Shown here: piece after piece, positions 17,913 through 25,944 of the stretch
How the letters are laid out: every line of letters begins with the position of its first letter
Position numbering within the stretch: position 1 is the stretch's first letter
Source: Paractinoplanes ferrugineus
GTDB lineage: Bacteria > Actinomycetota > Actinomycetes > Mycobacteriales > Micromonosporaceae
Assembly: GCF_016862195.1 (NCBI RefSeq)
Contig: NZ_BOMM01000064.1
Coordinates: 1-64,000, forward strand
DNA length: 64,000 nt
Direction: 5' to 3'
Position numbers and translations under genes: made by a program
Notes under the pieces: model-generated
What the model was told of the DNA's origin: nothing
Databases searched by the model: none
What the model saw: the letters and a program-made list of their open reading frames with translations, nothing else

Positions 17913-18338
17913 ATGAGCGACTGGAACACCAAGATCATCGAGGAGTTCCGGGCGAATGCCGGTGAGCTCGGCGGCAATTTCACCGGCGCACCGATGGCGC
18001 TGGTGCACTCGCGCGGACGCCGCAGCGGCCGCGAGTCGGTGAGCCCGATGATGTATCTGGCGCACGAGGCCGACGACGACGTCATCTACGTGTTCGCCTC
18101 CTATGCGGGCGAACCGCGGAACCCGGACTGGTACTACAACCTCACGGCGGCGGGTGCGGGCGCCGTCGAGCGCGGCAGCGAGAGCTACCCCGTCACCGTG
18201 CGGGAGTTGGCGGGCGAGGAACGCGACCGGGTGTACGAGGAGCAGGCGCGCCGCTACCCCGGCTTCGCCGAGTACGCCCGCAAGACCGAGGGCGTCCGTG
18301 TCATCCCGGTCCTGGAGCTGACCCGGACCGCGAACTGA
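17913..18338 (+). CDS. Nitroreductase-family deazaflavin (F420)-dependent oxidoreductase
   Basis: A 141-residue split-barrel protein of the Ddn-like group found in mycobacteria and other actinobacteria, where members use reduced F420 or sometimes FMN. Typical motifs are ALVHSRGRRSG (phosphate/cofactor-binding strand-turn), MMYLAHE, YVFASYAGEPRNPDWYYNL and a late EEQARRYPGFAEYARKT helix. The ATG at 17913 follows GGGGGGAG at good spacing; an upstream in-frame ATG at 17889 lacks a clear site. It is monocistronic, with no partner gene adjacent. The substrate is unknown; such enzymes often reduce quinones or xenobiotics. Confidence 0.88.
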   Translation: MSDWNTKIIEEFRANAGELGGNFTGAPMALVHSRGRRSGRESVSPMMYLAHEADDDVIYVFASYAGEPRNPDWYYNLTAAGAGAVERGSESYPVTVRELAGEERDRVYEEQARRYPGFAEYARKTEGVRVIPVLELTRTAN

Positions 18339-18404
18339 CCGCTCCTCGAGCTGACCGGTCCGCCGACCGGGCCGGGCCGGCGACCGCGGGCGGGCGGGTA
18401 GTTG

Positions 18405-18417
18405 ATACGTACTATGT
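18405..18417 (+). promoter_or_regulatory. Shared ATACGT-N3-ATGT motif before the first FadR-type gene (site A)
   Basis: ATACGTACTATGT matches the consensus also found at 24446-24458 and 32797-32809. TACTAT at 18410-18415 could be a -10 element, so the site would overlap the regulator's own promoter, consistent with autoregulation. The regulator assignment is inferred from position. Confidence 0.5.
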
Positions 18418-18468
18418 GTGGGTGAGGCATCGCGTTTCCGGTCCCGCCGGCCGGCCCGGCGGACCGGC

Positions 18469-19239
18469 ATGACCGACTCCCCCGGCCCGCCCGCGAGCCC
18501 GCTGTTCCCACCGGGGCAGCGCAAACGGCCGGCCAACCTGGCCCGCTCGGTGACCGCCGAGCTCGTGGAGCGCATCGTCCGCGGCGTGCACCCGCCCGGC
18601 AGCGTCCTGCCCCCGGAGCCGGTCCTGGTCGAGGACTTCGGGGTCAGCCGCACGGTCATCCGCGAAGCGGTCAAACTGCTTCAGGAGAAGGGCCTGGTTC
18701 GGGTACGCCAGGGGTCGGGCACGGTGGTCACCTCGCCGACGACGTGGGACATGCTCGACGACCTCGTCCTGGGCGCGGCCATCACCGAGGCCGACGGTGT
18801 CGTCGTCCTGGACGATCTGGTCGTCACCCGCCGGGTGCTGGAGGCCGACATGGCGAACGTGGCCGCGCGGGTGGCCGGGCCGGAGACCCTCGAACAGCTG
18901 GGCGCCCTCGTCGACGAGATGGACGAGCTGGTCGGCGATCAGGAGGCGTACGGCCGGCACGACCGGTCCTTCCACGACACGATCATGCTGGCCTCGGGCA
19001 ATCGCATCGCCCGGGCCGTGGTGCGCTCGCTCGAGAGCCAGGTGGCCAGCACCGCGCGGTACGTGGGACGGCCCGAGCGCGCCCTGTGCGTGGCCTCCAA
19101 CAAGGGACACCGCCGGATCTACGAGCGCATTGCGGCGCACGACCCGCAGGGCGCCGCCGAGGCCATGTTCACCCACATCACCGAGGCCTGGCTGGTTCGC
19201 CGGGGTGGTCCCGGCGATCCGGCCCGGTTGCAGCGCTGA
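18469..19239 (+). CDS. FadR-subfamily GntR transcriptional regulator (first of tandem pair)
   Basis: A 256-residue DNA-binding regulator. The N-terminal winged helix is complete: LARSVTAELVERIVRG, LPPEPVLVEDFGVSRTVIREAVKLL and the wing GLVRVRQGSGTVV. The C-terminal FCD domain, usually a metal-assisted small-acid sensor, shows RHDRSFHD, NKGHRRIYERI and MFTHITEAW, the expected Asp/His ligands. I start at the ATG 18469; a GTG at 18418 is in frame but lies within the likely promoter. It is followed 50 bases later by a second, clearly paralogous regulator. FadR-type proteins near enolase-superfamily enzymes commonly respond to sugar acids. The likely targets are the importer operons that share motif A. 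Confidence 0.88.
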   Translation: MTDSPGPPASPLFPPGQRKRPANLARSVTAELVERIVRGVHPPGSVLPPEPVLVEDFGVSRTVIREAVKLLQEKGLVRVRQGSGTVVTSPTTWDMLDDLVLGAAITEADGVVVLDDLVVTRRVLEADMANVAARVAGPETLEQLGALVDEMDELVGDQEAYGRHDRSFHDTIMLASGNRIARAVVRSLESQVASTARYVGRPERALCVASNKGHRRIYERIAAHDPQGAAEAMFTHITEAWLVRRGGPGDPARLQR

Positions 19240-19289
19240 CCGCCGCCGGCCGCCGGAGCCGACTGCCGGCGCTGGGTAAGGTACCTGCC

Positions 19290-20042
19290 ATGACGGCCCA
19301 GCCGAACGCGTTCGACCTACCTCCGCGCCGCCGTGCCGAGCGGTTGAGCGTCGCCGTCGTGACCGAGTTGGTCGAGCTGATCGTGACCGGGCAGCTCGCC
19401 GAGGGGGCGCTGTTGCCGCCGGAGGGACCGCTCAGCGATCATTTCGGGGTCAGCCGCACGGTCATCCGCGAGGCCGCCAAGCGACTCGAGGAGAAGGGCC
19501 TGCTGATCATCAGCCAGGGCCGCGGCACCCAGGTGGCCCAGTCCGGGTCGTGGAACATGCTCGACCCGATAGTGCTCTCCGCCCTGATCGACAACGACGA
19601 GTCGCTGGGTGTGCTCGACGAACTGACAGTGGTGCGCGGCAACCTCGAGGCCGCGATGGCCGGCACGGTCGCCGGCCTGCGCACCGCCGAGGAGTTGACC
19701 CGCATCGAGCACGCGTTGCAGGTCATGCGCGAGATGCAGCACGAGAGCGATTCCTTCCGGCAGGCCGACGTGGTCTTCCACCTCACGGTGATGGAGCTGT
19801 CCCGCAACCGGCTGGCCGAGAACATCACCAAACGTCTCTACCGCCGGGCCCTCGAGAGCAACAGATATCAGGGCATGACGTACGAGGGTGCGTTCAGCTC
19901 GACTCTCGACCAGCACGCCGTGGTCGTCGACGCGATCGCCCGGCAGGACATCCCGGCGGCCGAGCAGGCCATGCGTGACCACATCATCGGCTCGTGGCAG
20001 CGTCGCCGCTTCGCCCCCCTGCACCCCGACACCGCCTCCTGA
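19290..20042 (+). CDS. FadR-subfamily GntR transcriptional regulator (second of tandem pair)
   Basis: A 250-residue paralogue of the preceding gene. The winged helix has RLSVAVVTELVELIVTG, LPPEGPLSDHFGVSRTVIREAAKRL and the wing GLLIISQGRGTQV; the recognition segment FGVSRTVIREA is identical to that of the first regulator, so both may read related sites. The FCD domain contains QADVVFHLTVMEL, LDQHAVVVDAI and MRDHIIGSW, again with the usual metal ligands. The ATG at 19290 is the only start compatible with the domain boundary; the longer open frame upstream is a shadow of gene one. It converges with the enolase-superfamily gene, ending 28 bases from it. Whether the pair acts as a heterodimer or senses two ligands is unknown. 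Confidence 0.88.
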   Translation: MTAQPNAFDLPPRRRAERLSVAVVTELVELIVTGQLAEGALLPPEGPLSDHFGVSRTVIREAAKRLEEKGLLIISQGRGTQVAQSGSWNMLDPIVLSALIDNDESLGVLDELTVVRGNLEAAMAGTVAGLRTAEELTRIEHALQVMREMQHESDSFRQADVVFHLTVMELSRNRLAENITKRLYRRALESNRYQGMTYEGAFSSTLDQHAVVVDAIARQDIPAAEQAMRDHIIGSWQRRRFAPLHPDTAS

Positions 20043-20070
20043 GGCGGACCGGACCGTCCGGAGTGGACAA

Positions 20071-21261
20071 TCAGGACGGCTCGAGTCCCAGTCGTTGCCA
20101 GGCATGGCCGTCACGTTCCCGCATGGAGTCCGGGATCAGGCGCAGGCCGGCCCGGTCCGGTCGGACGTGCGGGCCGGCGTCCTGGGTGCCCGGCCGGGCG
20201 GCGTGGGCGGCGATGATGCGCTCCTCGTCGACGCGCACCCCGATCCCCGGTTCGTCACCGAGGACGATGCCACCGTCGTCGTACTCCTGATCGACCCGCA
20301 ACCCGATCGGCGCGGTCAACCCCTGAACCTCGAAGGCCAGATGATTGGGTACGGCCGCGGCCGCGTGCGCCACCGGGTTGGTGTGATAGGCCACCGGGCT
20401 GACCGGCAGGTCCCGACTGTGCGCCACGGCCGCCACCCGCAGGAAGTGGGTGATCCCCCAGACGTTGCCGACCTGCACGACGTCCACCGCGTCGGCGTCC
20501 AGAAGCGGCCGGTACTGCTCGAGGCCGGTGAGGTTCTCGCCGGTCGCGACGGCGGCCCGGATCCCCCGCCGCACCGAGGCCAGCCCGGCCGCGTCCCACC
20601 GGCGCACCGGCTCCTCGATCCAGGTGAGGTCGATCGCCCGCTCCAGTGCGGTGACGTAGCGGACGGCCTGCGAACGGTTCCAGGACTCGTTGGCGTCGAG
20701 CATCAGCGCGGGCTCCGCCGAGTTGCGCCCCAGCACCTCCCGCAGGATCCGCAGCCGGCGCAGGTCGTGCTCCAGGTGCAAGCCGCCCTTGAGCTTGCCG
20801 GAGCTGTACCCCCGGTCGGCGAACTCGGTGTAGAGGTCGGCCAGCCGGTCGTCGTCGAGCGCGATGTCGAGGCCCGAGGCGTAGCCCGGGACGAACCGGT
20901 CGAGGGCGCCGAGCATACGCCAGAGTGGTTCGCCCGCGGCCTTGGCCTTCAGATCCCACAGTGCCGTGTCGAGGGCGCCGATCGCGCCGAAGGCCGCACC
21001 GGCGTGCCCGGTCTTGAACACCCAGTCGAGCATCCGGTCGTAGAGGGCCGTCACCGCGCGCGGGTCGTGTCCCTCCACCGCGCCGAACACCCGCTCGACG
21101 TCCGCGTGCGGGCCCAGCCCGACCCCCTCGATCCCCTCGTCGGTCTCCAGGATCAGGACGTGCACGTCGGTGCGCGGGCGCGGCATCACCCCGTTCGCGT
21201 CGCCGATCCGCCGGCCCCAGTCGTGCTCGGTCGTCAGGCTGCGGTATCCGGTGATCTTCAC
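20071..21261 (-). CDS. Enolase-superfamily (mandelate racemase type) sugar-acid dehydratase or racemase
   Basis: A 396-residue TIM-barrel enzyme that would abstract a proton alpha to a carboxylate and stabilise the enolate with Mg2+. The catalytic set of the mandelate racemase subgroup is visible: KxK at K156/K158 (GKLKGG), metal ligands D189 (LDANES), E216 (IEEP) and E242 (GEN), and H289 (AYHTNP). Residues 1-120 form the capping domain that sets substrate choice. It is the last gene of a leftward operon with a sugar importer. Most operonic relatives in this context are acid-sugar dehydratases (for example of aldonates or uronate derivatives), so a plant-wall-derived sugar acid is a reasonable inference; the exact substrate is open. 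Confidence 0.87.
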   Translation of the reverse strand: MKITGYRSLTTEHDWGRRIGDANGVMPRPRTDVHVLILETDEGIEGVGLGPHADVERVFGAVEGHDPRAVTALYDRMLDWVFKTGHAGAAFGAIGALDTALWDLKAKAAGEPLWRMLGALDRFVPGYASGLDIALDDDRLADLYTEFADRGYSSGKLKGGLHLEHDLRRLRILREVLGRNSAEPALMLDANESWNRSQAVRYVTALERAIDLTWIEEPVRRWDAAGLASVRRGIRAAVATGENLTGLEQYRPLLDADAVDVVQVGNVWGITHFLRVAAVAHSRDLPVSPVAYHTNPVAHAAAAVPNHLAFEVQGLTAPIGLRVDQEYDDGGIVLGDEPGIGVRVDEERIIAAHAARPGTQDAGPHVRPDRAGLRLIPDSMRERDGHAWQRLGLEPS

Positions 21262-21289
21262 CGTTGCTCCCTCCCGGCCGGAATCCGGC

Positions 21290-22189
21290 TCATTCCTTCG
21301 TTCCGCCCGCCGTCATCCCGGCGACCAGGAAACGCTGTGCGAAGAGAAAAACGATCAGCACGGGCAGCACCGAGATCACCGTGGCGAGCGCGAGGGTCGG
21401 CAGTTGCACCGACTGCCCCCCGGCCGAACTCGGGTTGAACGCGGGGGTGGAGGCGAGCAGGGAGGTCAGTCCCACCTGGATCGGGTAGCCGTCGCTCGAC
21501 GGCAGCATCACGAACGGCAGGTAGAAGTTGTTCCAGCTCTGCACGAAGCTGAAGAACGCGACGAGGGCGACGATCGGCGCGGCCAGCGGCAACGCCACCC
21601 GGGTGAACACCTGCAGCTCGGAGCAGCCGTCGATGCGCGCGGCGGCGAGCAGGTCCCGCGGGATGCTGGTGGAGAAGTAGATGTAGGTGAGGTAGACCCC
21701 GAACGGGAAGAACGACAGCGGCAGGATCACCGACAGCGGGCTGCCGATCAGGCCCACCGAGTTCAGCTCCAGGAAGATCGGCAGCACCAGCGCGGTGTTC
21801 GGGATGAGCATCACGATCAGGGTCAGGACCAGCAGGGTCCGGCGGAACCGGAACTCGGTGAGGGCGACCGCGTAACCGGCCGGGATGCTGGCCACCAGCG
21901 TGATCACCAGGGCGCCCACCGCGTACATCGCCGAGTTGCCGATCCAGGTGGTGACCGCACCGTCCTGGAAGGAGAAGAGCTGATGCCAGTTGGTGGCCAG
22001 GTCGCCGGGCCGGCCCGGGGCGAACGGGGCGCCGACGATGAGGCCGCGGGCCGATTTCGTCGTCGCCAGCAGCAGCCAGACCACCGGGATCAGGAAGAAG
22101 AACACGAAGATCGTGAGGACCAGCCCGGCGATCGCCCGGCCGCTCCAGCCGCTGACCCCGCTCCGGCGGTCGGTTGCCGCTGTCGTCAT
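21290..22189 (-). CDS. Carbohydrate ABC importer permease, CUT1 type (MalG-like)
   Basis: A 299-residue inner-membrane subunit with six hydrophobic helices. The EAA loop that docks the ATPase is present as LLAAARIDGCSELQVFTRVALPLAAP (about residues 184-209). Pairing with the preceding permease and lipoprotein marks a CUT1 sugar importer. The ATG at 22189 lies 5 bases after the stop of the preceding permease, consistent with translational coupling. No ATPase gene is in the operon; in actinobacteria a shared MsiK-type ATPase usually serves such importers. The next gene is the enolase-superfamily enzyme, 28 bases away. Confidence 0.9.
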   Translation of the reverse strand: MTTAATDRRSGVSGWSGRAIAGLVLTIFVFFFLIPVVWLLLATTKSARGLIVGAPFAPGRPGDLATNWHQLFSFQDGAVTTWIGNSAMYAVGALVITLVASIPAGYAVALTEFRFRRTLLVLTLIVMLIPNTALVLPIFLELNSVGLIGSPLSVILPLSFFPFGVYLTYIYFSTSIPRDLLAAARIDGCSELQVFTRVALPLAAPIVALVAFFSFVQSWNNFYLPFVMLPSSDGYPIQVGLTSLLASTPAFNPSSAGGQSVQLPTLALATVISVLPVLIVFLFAQRFLVAGMTAGGTKE

Positions 22190-22194
22190 GGCGG

Positions 22195-23055
22195 TCAGTC
22201 CCTCTCGAACAGGCCGCCGCGCAGCACGAACACCGCGGACAGGGCGAGGGCGACGAGCAACAGCAGCAACGAGATGGCGGCCGCGCCGTTGAAGTCGTTC
22301 TGCTGGAACGCGTACTGGTAGGCGAGTTGGTTGAGCGAGTAGTCGTTCGGCACGACCGCGTTGCTGGCCTGTGAGAGCAGCTGGGGTTCGACGAACAGTT
22401 GGGTGCCGGCGGCGAGCGACATGATCCCCATGTAGGAGATCCATTTGCGCAGCATCGGCAGTTGGATCCGCCAGGCGATCTGCATGGCGGAGGCGCCGTC
22501 GATGCGGGCCGCCTCGACGACCTCGGCGCTGATGTTGTTGAGCGCGCCGTACATGATCACGATCCAGCCGCCCGCGCCGGTCCAGAACGCGATGACGGCG
22601 AAGATCGGCGGCAGGTGGGCCGGCCCGATCACCTGCACGAAGCTGGACAGGCCGAACAGGCGCAGCAGGCCGCCGATCGGGCTGGCGGTCGGGTCGAGCA
22701 GGAACAGCCACAGCAGCACGCTCGACGCCCCGGCCAGGGCGCCGGGCAGATAGAAGACGAGCCGGAGGGTGCTGCTGAGCCAGCGCAGCCGCACGGCGTG
22801 CACGACGATCGCGAGGACGGTCACCAGCACGACCAGTGCGACGAGCCAGATCAGCAGGAAGTACGCGACGTGGGTGGCGGCCGGCCCGAAGCGGAAGTCG
22901 CCGACGACCCGGGTGAAGTTCGTGAGCCCGGCGAAGCCGCCCGCCGCGTCGGTGACCGCCAGGTACATCGCGTACAGGGCGGGAAGGATCCCGAACGCGA
23001 CGGTCAGAGCGGTGTAGAGGGCAACGAAGAGGTAGCTCGTCCGCACCGCCCTCAT
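22195..23055 (-). CDS. Carbohydrate ABC importer permease, CUT1 type (MalF-like)
   Basis: A 286-residue membrane subunit with six predicted helices and the EAA loop EVVEAARIDGASAMQIAWRIQLP (about residues 178-200). The start ATG overlaps the stop of the binding-protein gene as ATGA, so translation is coupled. It forms the heterodimeric channel with the next permease. Substrate is not evident from the sequence; the neighbouring enolase-superfamily enzyme and FadR-type regulators point to a sugar acid or an oligosaccharide containing one. Confidence 0.9.
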   Translation of the reverse strand: MRAVRTSYLFVALYTALTVAFGILPALYAMYLAVTDAAGGFAGLTNFTRVVGDFRFGPAATHVAYFLLIWLVALVVLVTVLAIVVHAVRLRWLSSTLRLVFYLPGALAGASSVLLWLFLLDPTASPIGGLLRLFGLSSFVQVIGPAHLPPIFAVIAFWTGAGGWIVIMYGALNNISAEVVEAARIDGASAMQIAWRIQLPMLRKWISYMGIMSLAAGTQLFVEPQLLSQASNAVVPNDYSLNQLAYQYAFQQNDFNGAAAISLLLLLVALALSAVFVLRGGLFERD

Positions 23056-24383
23056 CCGACGGTGTAACCGTCCACCTTGGCCTGGTTCTTGATCGCCGTC
23101 TCCCAGGTGGGCAGCAGGTCGACCAGGCTCTTGCCGTCGGCGATCGCGGGGGTCACGGTCTTGGCCCAGATGGCTTCCTGGCTGAACAGCCCGGAACCCC
23201 AGCCGTCCCAGATCTCCGTGCCGGCTTTGATGATCGCCTGCAGGTCGGTGGCGTAGTAGCCGCTCGCCTCCTGCTTCTTGACCCAGCGGTCGGCGGTCGA
23301 CGCGAAGGCGGGGTATCCGGGGGCGAGGTTCACCTGGTAGTCGTCGGCGGTGGTGACGAACTCGGCGAACTTGGCCGCCGCCTTGAGGTTCTTCGAGTGG
23401 CTGCTGATGAACCAGGTGCCGCCACCGACGTTGCCGGTCACCGCGGTGTCGCCGGACCAGGCCGGCGGCGCGCCCACGCCGAGCCGGCCCTTGGGCACGT
23501 TGAGCGACTGCGGGTTGTTGAAGATCGCTCCGGCATACCAGGCCGGGCCGGGCATGACGAGCACCTTCCCGGCGTACTTCTGGACGAACTCCGGGGTGAA
23601 GACGCTGACGTTCGGCGTGGTGCCGTTCTTGATGAGCGTGTCGAGCATCGCGGCGGCCCGGCGGCACTCGGTCGTGGTGGTCCTGACCGTGACCGCCCGC
23701 GGTCCGGTGACCCCGTTCGCCTGGCACTTGCTGCCCCAGAAGAAGACCTCGGGCGTCCAGGCATCGCCGACGGTGCCGACGATGTAGCCCGGATGCTCCC
23801 GCGCCACCTTCTCGCCGAGCGCCTGGTATTCCTCCCAGGTGGCCGGCACCGGGTAGCCGAACCGGGTCAGCAGGCTCTTGTCGTACCAGAGCACCACCTG
23901 GGCGAGGTCGTTTCGCAGGCAGTAGACCTTGCCGTCGACGGTGCACGGATCGAGCGAGCCGGGCGTGAAGCCGTCCAGGGTGGCCTTGGGGATCAGTCCG
24001 TCGCTCAGCGGGGCCGCGAAGGCCGGCTTGCCACCCGCCTTCTGGCTCGCCCACGCGGCGTCGTTGTTCTGCGTCGAGAACACCACGTCCGGCCAGCCGC
24101 TGCCGGCCCGGTCGAACAGCTGGACCTTGGTCCGGAAGGAGTTGGACCCGTTGGCCGAGCCGTCGTAGTTGACCACCTTGACGGCGACGCCGGGGTTGGC
24201 CTTCTTGAAGGCGTCGGCCGCCCCGGCGCGGTCGGCGTCGACCCAGACCGTGATCTCGGCCTTGTCGTCCTGGGCGCCGGTGGTCCCGCTGTCCTTGCCG
24301 CCGCCGCAGGCGGCCAGCGCCAGGGCCACGGCCAGGATCCCGGCGGCGCCGGAGAGGCGGGAGGCTCGCATGATCTCACCCAT
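23052..24383 (-). CDS. Sugar-binding lipoprotein of the CUT1 importer
   Basis: A 443-residue extracellular solute-binding protein. It has a lipoprotein signal (VALALAACGGG) with the modified Cys near residue 26, followed by a two-lobe type 1 fold: ITVWVDADRAGAADAFKKANPGV at the start, DVVFSTQNNDAA and later SKNLKAAAKFAEFV. Start 24383 is favoured because GAAGGG lies seven bases upstream; the ATG four codons later is possible. It is the first gene of the leftward operon and is preceded by motif site B. Substrate specificity is not readable by eye. Confidence 0.9.
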   Translation of the reverse strand: MGEIMRASRLSGAAGILAVALALAACGGGKDSGTTGAQDDKAEITVWVDADRAGAADAFKKANPGVAVKVVNYDGSANGSNSFRTKVQLFDRAGSGWPDVVFSTQNNDAAWASQKAGGKPAFAAPLSDGLIPKATLDGFTPGSLDPCTVDGKVYCLRNDLAQVVLWYDKSLLTRFGYPVPATWEEYQALGEKVAREHPGYIVGTVGDAWTPEVFFWGSKCQANGVTGPRAVTVRTTTTECRRAAAMLDTLIKNGTTPNVSVFTPEFVQKYAGKVLVMPGPAWYAGAIFNNPQSLNVPKGRLGVGAPPAWSGDTAVTGNVGGGTWFISSHSKNLKAAAKFAEFVTTADDYQVNLAPGYPAFASTADRWVKKQEASGYYATDLQAIIKAGTEIWDGWGSGLFSQEAIWAKTVTPAIADGKSLVDLLPTWETAIKNQAKVDGYTVG

Positions 24384-24445
24384 GTGGAGGCCCTTCGTCA
24401 GGGTGGCCGTGTCGACCGGAGTTCATCGATACGAAATATAAGAGC

Positions 24446-24458
24446 ATACGTATGATGT
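24446..24458 (+). promoter_or_regulatory. Shared ATACGT-N3-ATGT motif before the CUT1 importer operon (site B)
   Basis: ATACGTATGATGT sits about 63 bases upstream of the binding-protein start and includes the palindrome CATACGTATG. A partial second copy, ATACGAAATAT, is at 24429-24439, and a TATATT element for the leftward promoter lies between the two. This suits repressor control of the importer operon. Confidence 0.55.
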
Positions 24459-24477
24459 CTGCAAGACCCTCCGCGTC

Positions 24478-25911
24478 TCAGCCCGCGGCGACGATCCTCC
24501 AGCGCTGGTTGGCGCTGGTGGAGTCGCTGTACTGCCCGGCGCTCGCGCCGCTCGCCGTGCGCCCCATGCCGTCCAGGTAGAGCCCGGTGGCCCGGTTGCG
24601 CAGTCGTACGTTGTTCGCGTCGGTGACGACGGTCCACTGCTGATTCGCCGACGTCCCGGACGTATACTGACCGGCCGCACTGCCGTTGGCGGTCCGGCCC
24701 ATCCCGTCGAAGTACAGTCCGCTGGCCACGTTGCGGAGCCGGACGTAGGTTCCCGAGTTCTCGACCACCCACTGCTGGTTCGCGCCGCCGCTGCCCGGTC
24801 CCTGGGCCACGTCGCTGCCCGACGTGGTGCGGCCCCACCCGTCGGCGTACAGGCCGGTGGCGGTGTTGACGATCCGCACCGTGGTGCTGCCGCCGGTGCC
24901 GATGCCCCACGAGTAGCGCAGGCGGTTCAGCCCCGAGGCGTTGGTCAGCGTCAGGGAGATGCTCGAGCCGCTGCCGGTGCGCCGGGTCAGGCTGTACCAG
25001 TCCCCGTCGCGCAGGCCGGGCCAGTACACCCCGCCCACGCCCAGCTCGCGCAGCTTGCTGCTGACGCCCCGCAGGTAGTCGGCGAAGAACGAGCCGCTCG
25101 GGATGTTGTAGTCGATGGTGTCGTACGAGACCCCGTTCTTGCTGCCGGGCCCCATCGGGCCGCCCCACTCGGTGGCCACGGTCCGCGACGCGTACCCGCC
25201 GATGGAACTCGCGAGGTGGTTCGCCCACGAGGTCTCGTCCTCGAATCCGGCGAAGAACGAGTAGTCGTGGACGGCCAGCAGGGTCTCGTTCAGCCGGCCG
25301 TCCTGGCCGACCGCGGCGACGTTCTGGGCGAGGCCCGCGCCGTCCAGGATCACCCGGCCGCGGGGCACGTCCGGGTGCCGGGCGAGCCAGGCGGAGTAGA
25401 GGTTGGTCAGATCCGCCGTGGAATACCCGTACGGTTCGTTGATGACCTCGAAGTAGGCGTTGCTGTTGCCGGCGTAGCGGGCCACGACGGTGTCCCACAT
25501 CCGGTCGTAGGCCGCCACGTCGGCCGGTCGGCCGCTGCCGTACGCCCAGTACGCCAGGATCACCTTGCCCTTGGTGAGCGCCTGGTCGACGGCACCGGTG
25601 TAGGTGCCCCAGTAGCTCGTCACGGTCGGCTCGTTGATCGGCATCCGGACGGTGTTGGCGCCGGTGATCGAGTAGAGCTGGCCGACCACCCGGTCGGCCA
25701 CCACCGACGCGGTGGCGTACGTGTCGGCCGAGCCCAGGCCCGACACGTACAGCACCCCGTCGACGAAGTTGTCCCGCTGATCGGCCCAGTTCACCCCGTG
25801 GAACTGGGTGGTGTCGGCGCGAGCCGGATCCGAGACCACAGCGGTCCCGGCGACGGCGAGTACGGCGGCGACCAGTGCCCGGTGTACCCGGCCGGCGGCT
25901 GATGTGCGCAT
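24478..25911 (-). CDS. Secreted GH5-type glycosidase with C-terminal ricin-type lectin domain
   Basis: A 477-residue exported glycoside hydrolase, fourth gene of the CAZyme operon. Signal peptide 1-32 (cleavage near ARA), GH5-like TIM barrel about 36-325, then a beta-trefoil lectin/CBM13-like domain from about 344 to the end. The barrel keeps the acid/base E159 (INEPYG) and the nucleophile E248 (ATEWGGP), with HDYSFF and VYWPGLRDGDW near the site. The trefoil shows three near-identical repeats around GLYADGWGRT, GLYFDGMGRT and GLYLDGMGRT, each ending in NQQW or NQRW. GH5 covers endoglucanase, mannanase and galactanase activities; the operon context (arabinofuranosidase, galactosidase) favours a hemicellulose or pectin side chain. 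AGGAG precedes the ATG. Confidence 0.85.
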   Translation of the reverse strand: MRTSAAGRVHRALVAAVLAVAGTAVVSDPARADTTQFHGVNWADQRDNFVDGVLYVSGLGSADTYATASVVADRVVGQLYSITGANTVRMPINEPTVTSYWGTYTGAVDQALTKGKVILAYWAYGSGRPADVAAYDRMWDTVVARYAGNSNAYFEVINEPYGYSTADLTNLYSAWLARHPDVPRGRVILDGAGLAQNVAAVGQDGRLNETLLAVHDYSFFAGFEDETSWANHLASSIGGYASRTVATEWGGPMGPGSKNGVSYDTIDYNIPSGSFFADYLRGVSSKLRELGVGGVYWPGLRDGDWYSLTRRTGSGSSISLTLTNASGLNRLRYSWGIGTGGSTTVRIVNTATGLYADGWGRTTSGSDVAQGPGSGGANQQWVVENSGTYVRLRNVASGLYFDGMGRTANGSAAGQYTSGTSANQQWTVVTDANNVRLRNRATGLYLDGMGRTASGASAGQYSDSTSANQRWRIVAAG

Positions 25912-25944
25912 TCCTCGACTCCTAGGCCGATCAGTATCCCGTGC

